Part shown: positions 60,564-64,000 of the stretch, piece by piece
Layout: each line of letters starts with the position of its first letter
Position numbering within the stretch: the stretch's first letter is position 1
Assembly: GCF_900168325.1 (NCBI RefSeq)
Contig: NZ_FVZE01000002.1
Location: 372,001 to 436,000, forward strand
DNA: 64,000 nt
Source of the DNA: Novosphingobium mathurense
GTDB taxonomy: Bacteria; Pseudomonadota; Alphaproteobacteria; Sphingomonadales; Sphingomonadaceae
Reading direction: 5' to 3'
Notes under the pieces: generated by a model
What the model saw: only the letters and a program-made list of their open reading frames with translations
The model's database searches: none
What the model was told of the DNA's origin: nothing
Translations under genes and position numbers: made by a program

Positions 60564-61529
60564 ATGGCGAGCCAGCCGGAAATAGACCGCTTCATTCACG
60601 ATCACGACTTCCTCGGCGCGTCGCACGATGCCAATGCGCGGCGCACGCTGTGGGTCGTGGCACTGACCGCCGTCATGATGGTGGGCGAGATCGTTGCCGG
60701 ATACCTGACCGGATCGATGGCCCTGCTGGCCGACGGCTTCCACATGGCGACCCACGCGGGCGCGCTCAGTGTCGCGGCGATGGCCTATTCCTACGCCCGC
60801 CGCCACAAGCGCAATCCGGCTTTCAGCTTCGGGACGGGCAAGGTCGGGGATCTGGCCGGGTTCGCATCGGCGCTGGTGCTGGCGATCTTTGCGTTGGGTA
60901 TCGGTTTCGAATCCTTCATGCGCCTGCTCAGCCCGGTGCGCGTTGCCTTCGGTGAGGCGACCGTGATCGCGGTGATCGGTCTGGCCGTGAACATCGTCAG
61001 CGCCGTGCTGCTTTCGGGCCATCACCACCACGGGCACGACCACGGGCACGACCACGGCCATCATCACAACCACGGTCATCATCACGGCCACGGGCATCAC
61101 CATGGTCACGGACACGGGGACAACAACCTGCGCTCCGCCTACATGCATGTCCTTGCCGATGCGCTGACTTCGGTGCTGGCCATCGCGGCCTTGCTGTCCG
61201 GGCGCTATCTCGGCTGGGTCTGGCTCGATCCGGTCATGGGCCTCGTCGGAGCGCTGGTGATTGCCCGCTGGTCGTGGACGCTCATGCGCGACACCGCTTT
61301 CGTCCTGCTCGACCGCACCGACGATCATGTGGCGGCGGAAGTGCGCGAACTGGTGGAAGCTCCGGGAGATGCGGTGATCTGCGACCTGCATGTCTGGCGC
61401 GTCGGGCCCGACGCCCATGCCGCCATCCTCGGCGTTTCCGTGCAAGAGGAGCGGGTCGATACCGCGGAATTGCGCCGTCGCCTGCAACCGGTGCACGAAC
61501 TGCGGCACATTACCATCGAGCGGCACTGA
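60564..61529 (+). CDS. CDF-family metal exporter (DmeF-like)
   Basis: A 321-residue cation diffusion facilitator with six predicted transmembrane helices. The site-A motif HMATH in ALLADGFHMATHAGAL and HVLADALTSVLA hold the transport ligands, and the C-terminal cytoplasmic domain is complete. Between helices 4 and 5 (residues about 153-187) lies a loop with more than twenty histidines. With the RcnR-like regulator just upstream, Ni/Co export is the best guess; zinc cannot be excluded. Confidence 0.93.
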   Translation: MASQPEIDRFIHDHDFLGASHDANARRTLWVVALTAVMMVGEIVAGYLTGSMALLADGFHMATHAGALSVAAMAYSYARRHKRNPAFSFGTGKVGDLAGFASALVLAIFALGIGFESFMRLLSPVRVAFGEATVIAVIGLAVNIVSAVLLSGHHHHGHDHGHDHGHHHNHGHHHGHGHHHGHGHGDNNLRSAYMHVLADALTSVLAIAALLSGRYLGWVWLDPVMGLVGALVIARWSWTLMRDTAFVLLDRTDDHVAAEVRELVEAPGDAVICDLHVWRVGPDAHAAILGVSVQEERVDTAELRRRLQPVHELRHITIERH

Positions 61530-61561
61530 GCCCGCGCGTCAGGACGAAGCGTACGGGGGCG

Positions 61562-62128
61562 TCAGGTCGTCGGACAGTCTTTCTTGCCGTTGCCGTTCTT
61601 GCATCCCGGCGGCAGGGTAACCCCGCCGGAAGTGCTGCTGCCCGAGGAACTGCCGGTGCCACCACCCGTGCTGGTCCCGCCTCCGGTCGTGCCTCCGGAT
61701 GTGGTGCTGCTGCTGGACGTCGTGGTGTTGCCGGAGGTCGATCCTCCAGTGCTGGTCGAACCTCCGGTCGTCGTGCCTCCGCTGGAAGAGCTGGAGCCGC
61801 CCGAGCTGCTTCCCCCCGAACTGCTGCCACCATTCGATCCGCCGGATGAACCGCTGCTGGAGCTGCTCCCGCTCGAACCTCCCGAGGACGTGCCGCCCGA
61901 TGAACTACCGCCGGTCGAGCTTGCGCCCGAACCGCCCGAAGATCCGCCGCCCCCGGAAGTACTGCCGCCGTTGGCTACCGAACTGGCGCCATCGGCCATG
62001 GCAAGGTTGATGGACCCGCTCAGCGCTAGTGCTGCGATCGCGATGCCGCCGCCGGCCATCGCCAGCAGCAGGGCGTACTCGGCCGCCGATCCTGCCGTTC
62101 GGTCGCGTAGAAAGCGTAAGATCATCAT
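61562..62128 (-). CDS. Flp-pilin-like protein with a long Ser/Gly/Thr low-complexity tail
   Basis: A 188-residue protein. The first 45 residues are a Flp/Fap-type pilin start (ILRFLRDRTAGSAAEYALLLAMAGGG): basic leader, a Gly before SAAEY with the conserved Glu-Tyr, then a hydrophobic helix. From about residue 50 to 170 the chain is almost only Ser, Gly and Thr, closing with VTLPPGCKNGNGKKDCPTT, which has two Cys. Ordinary Flp pilins stop near 55-60 residues. No other tad genes are near. Both adjacent ATG codons (62128, 62125) could start it. Confidence 0.8.
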   Translation of the reverse strand: MMILRFLRDRTAGSAAEYALLLAMAGGGIAIAALALSGSINLAMADGASSVANGGSTSGGGGSSGGSGASSTGGSSSGGTSSGGSSGSSSSSGSSGGSNGGSSSGGSSSGGSSSSSGGTTTGGSTSTGGSTSGNTTTSSSSTTSGGTTGGGTSTGGGTGSSSGSSTSGGVTLPPGCKNGNGKKDCPTT

Positions 62129-62384
62129 GGCCCCGTCAATCAAGCGGCAAGCGGCCGGTTCGCCGTAACCTCCGCTTGCCCGCCATCAACATGATGCGAA
62201 ACGCCGTTTCGTGCTCTGACTAACTTGTATGAGTGACGCCGTTTCAACTTATCTCTGAAATCCAGCAATTTATCGGATCTGAGAAGGTAGGTTGGTACTA
62301 CCATCGAAGTATATCGTAGGGCACCGAACCAAGGTTTTTGGGCTCGCGCTTGTGCAAGCGGGGCAGCAAGCCTAGCAACCGCAC

Positions 62385-63539
62385 ATGGTTGCAAAAGTCG
62401 AACCCTTCCACGCCATGGCGATCGGCCGCCTTGCCTACGAGCTTGCCGAAGGCGGCCGCGATGTCATCCACATGGAATATGGCCAGCCTTCCACCGGCGC
62501 GCCGGCCGCGGCCATCGCCAAGGCACACGAGGTGCTGGACAGCGAGCCTGGCGGGTACTGGGAGAACATCGCCCTGCTCGATCGCATCGCCCGCCATTAC
62601 GACGATGCCTATGATGTCAAGGTCGACCGGGAGCAGGTGATCCTGACCTGCGGGGCTTCCCCTGCCTTCGTTCTCGCGCTCACCAGCCTGTTCGAGCCGG
62701 GCGCGCGTGTCGCGCTCGCCCGGCCGGGGTACGTGGCCTACCGCAATACCCTGAAGACGCTCTATCTCGAGCCGGTCGAAGTCGCCTGCGGCCCGGCCGA
62801 GCGCTACCAGATCACGGCAGCCGCGCTCGATGCACTGGACCCGGTGCCGGACGGTCTGATCGTTGCCAGCCCGGCCAATCCAACCGGCACGATCATTGCG
62901 CCCGGCGAACTGGCGGCGATAGCCGAAGTCTGCCGTCGCAAGGGCATCCGGATCGTTTCGGACGAGATCTACCACGGGCTGAGCTACACCCAGTCCGCGC
63001 AGTCGATGCTGCAATACGCGCCGGACGCCGTCGTGGTGAACAGCTTCTCCAAGTACTACTCGATGGCCGGATGGCGGCTGGGCTGGCTGCTCGTTCCGCC
63101 CAATCTCGTCGGGGTTGCGCGGGCGCGGATGTCGAACCTGTTCCTGACGCCCTCGGTCCTTGCCCAGCACGCAGGGCTGGTTGCCTTCGATTGCCGGGAG
63201 GAATTGGAGGGTCATGTCGAGGTCTATGCCCGCAACCGGGAACTCCTGCTGGCGGCGCTGCCACGCCTGGGGCTGCAGAAGATCGCGCCGCCCGACGGGG
63301 CCTTCTACATCTATGCCGATGTCAGTCATCTGACCGACGATTGCCTGGCCCTCTGCCAGCAATTGCTGCGCGATACCGGTGTTGCGACGGCGCCGGGCAT
63401 CGATTTCGACCCGGTCGACGGTCATCGTTTCATGCGCTTCAGCTTTGCGGTCTCCACGCCGCTGGTTGAGGAAGCGATCGAGCGCATGGTGCCGTGGTTC
63501 GAGGAGCGCGCCCGCGTGGCCAACGCCGCTGCGCGTTGA
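62385..63539 (+). CDS. Class I/II aminotransferase, PLP-dependent
   Basis: A 384-residue fold-type-I aminotransferase of the aspartate/MalY-like group. Blocks: ILTCGASPAFVLAL (phosphate site), SPANPTGTII, SDEIYHGLSY (Asp and Tyr contacts with PLP), the Schiff-base lysine in NSFSKYYSMAGWRLGW, and the carboxylate-binding Arg in HRFMRFSFA. Substrate not assignable. The 257-bp region before it contains no gene. Confidence 0.93.
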   Translation: MVAKVEPFHAMAIGRLAYELAEGGRDVIHMEYGQPSTGAPAAAIAKAHEVLDSEPGGYWENIALLDRIARHYDDAYDVKVDREQVILTCGASPAFVLALTSLFEPGARVALARPGYVAYRNTLKTLYLEPVEVACGPAERYQITAAALDALDPVPDGLIVASPANPTGTIIAPGELAAIAEVCRRKGIRIVSDEIYHGLSYTQSAQSMLQYAPDAVVVNSFSKYYSMAGWRLGWLLVPPNLVGVARARMSNLFLTPSVLAQHAGLVAFDCREELEGHVEVYARNRELLLAALPRLGLQKIAPPDGAFYIYADVSHLTDDCLALCQQLLRDTGVATAPGIDFDPVDGHRFMRFSFAVSTPLVEEAIERMVPWFEERARVANAAAR

Positions 63540-63717
63540 TGCAATCCTACCCCACGTAAGACGTGAATCGCTGCTTCACCTTGTGCAGTCATGCTGTAGC
63601 AAGGTGGGACGGCGCCTTATGTTGCGCGGAATCTGCGGATTGACAGTCGGCCCTTCATGTCGTCTGGCGGGTGCGGGGCGATGGCAAAACGGGTCGGGCA
63701 CAGTGATTGATCGGACA

Positions 63718-64000
63718 ATGGATTGGGAAGTCTGGACGGCCAGACTTCGGGATTTCCTGAACGACTGCGTCGGCAGCGACGCAGCTGAGGAGAGCGATCG
63801 CATTCGCGAGGCTGGACTGCTGCTGCAGGGAACGCCGCTGGGGATGAAACACGAACTCGATCTCAACGCGATCGAGGCGATGCTGGCCAGCGGCGCAGCG
63901 GAAAGCGCCGTACTGGCGATACTGGGGCCGGATATCGCCTTCATGCTGTCGCGCGGCGGCAGCGGTTCTTGTCTGGCCACGGTCGTCATGGACGATGAGT
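63718..64000 (+). CDS. Unrecognised protein, N-terminal part (cut by window edge)
   Basis: An open frame begins at ATG 63718 (MDWEVWTARLRDFLNDCVGSD) and stays open through 94 codons to the window end. Codon use is like that of the neighbouring genes, and the acidic, helical-looking sequence (ELDLNAIEAMLASGAAESAVLAILGPDIAFMLSRGGSGSC) is protein-like. Competing minus-strand frames are weaker. No family recognised; the phrase 'IAFMLSRGGSGSCLATVV' hints at a domain that continues outside. Confidence 0.65.
   Translation, partial: MDWEVWTARLRDFLNDCVGSDAAEESDRIREAGLLLQGTPLGMKHELDLNAIEAMLASGAAESAVLAILGPDIAFMLSRGGSGSCLATVVMDDE

Noticed and set aside
61018..61125. His-codon repeat in the CDF gene as an assembly or slippage artefact
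   Set aside because: The frame is kept throughout, and His-rich loops at this place are common in CDF exporters.
1..64000. CRISPR array, prophage, insertion sequence or integron
   Set aside because: I saw no regularly spaced repeats of CRISPR size, no transposase or integrase reading frame and no direct-repeat boundaries. The tRNA-Gly is not flanked by an integrase or a tRNA fragment.

Overview
The window looks like a chromosomal segment of an alphaproteobacterium of the order Sphingomonadales, most likely Novosphingobium or a close relative. I base this on high GC with strong GC3 bias, many TonB-dependent receptors, the type of small conserved membrane and secreted proteins, and the alphaproteobacterial style of lptB-rpoN, tldD and nrdA/nrdB. 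No taxonomic marker such as rRNA is present, so the genus is an inference. I see no phage, insertion sequence, CRISPR array or integration site.

Region 1 (1-14585) is an accessory-looking catabolic cluster. A LysR regulator is divergent from a class III aminotransferase and an MFS transporter. A second divergent promoter separates a short-chain dehydrogenase (SDR) and hydratase pair from a long plus-strand run. That run encodes an aldehyde dehydrogenase, a seven-Asp-box beta-propeller, a VOC protein, a DUF1185 protein, an alpha/beta hydrolase, a ThDP-dependent decarboxylase-like enzyme, a second SDR, a cytochrome b561, a GabD-like dehydrogenase and a carboxymuconolactone decarboxylase. Genes overlap or are tightly spaced. 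Both divergent promoters carry the same 18-bp motif, TATTGTTYACTNNAYGAA. Both SDRs lack the catalytic Ser/Tyr/Lys. I cannot name the substrate. The enzyme set resembles a ring-cleavage or 2-oxoacid pathway ending in aldehyde oxidation. This is my best candidate for an undescribed system.

Region 2 (14586-35624) is mostly housekeeping: a DoxX protein, tldD, a zf-CHCC protein, an orphan ABC ATPase, nadB, a class I ribonucleotide reductase split as nrdA and nrdB with four genes' worth of unrelated sequence between them, a concentrative nucleoside transporter, a queuosine-precursor transporter, argB, yggT-folD, marC, a LON substrate-binding protein, a CnoX-like thioredoxin and tRNA-Gly(GCC). Structured non-coding stretches with intrinsic terminators lie before nrdA and after nrdB.

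Region 3 (35882-42707) handles metals: a ZnuD-like receptor with a histidine-rich loop, divergent from a MerC-like membrane protein across a Zur-like inverted repeat, then a DUF2946 protein, a second TonB-dependent receptor and an overlapping PepSY membrane protein.

Region 4 (42712-54014) is a fatty-acid degradation island. The minus-strand chain fadL-fadD-merR-tesB-FGE has overlapping genes, with a DUF2147 protein just upstream. The divergent chain thiolase-FadN-type dehydrogenase-acyl-CoA dehydrogenase completes beta-oxidation. A formylglycine-generating enzyme with both catalytic cysteines sits at the end of the first chain although no sulfatase is in the window.

Region 5 (54072-64000) holds tldE/pmbA, lptB, rpoN, a 0.85-kb gene-poor interval rich in perfect inverted repeats, a Crp/Fnr regulator, an RcnR/DmeR-type regulator with its DmeF-type Ni/Co exporter, a Flp-pilin-like protein with a huge Ser/Gly/Thr tail, a class I/II aminotransferase, and the start of an unrecognised gene cut by the window edge.
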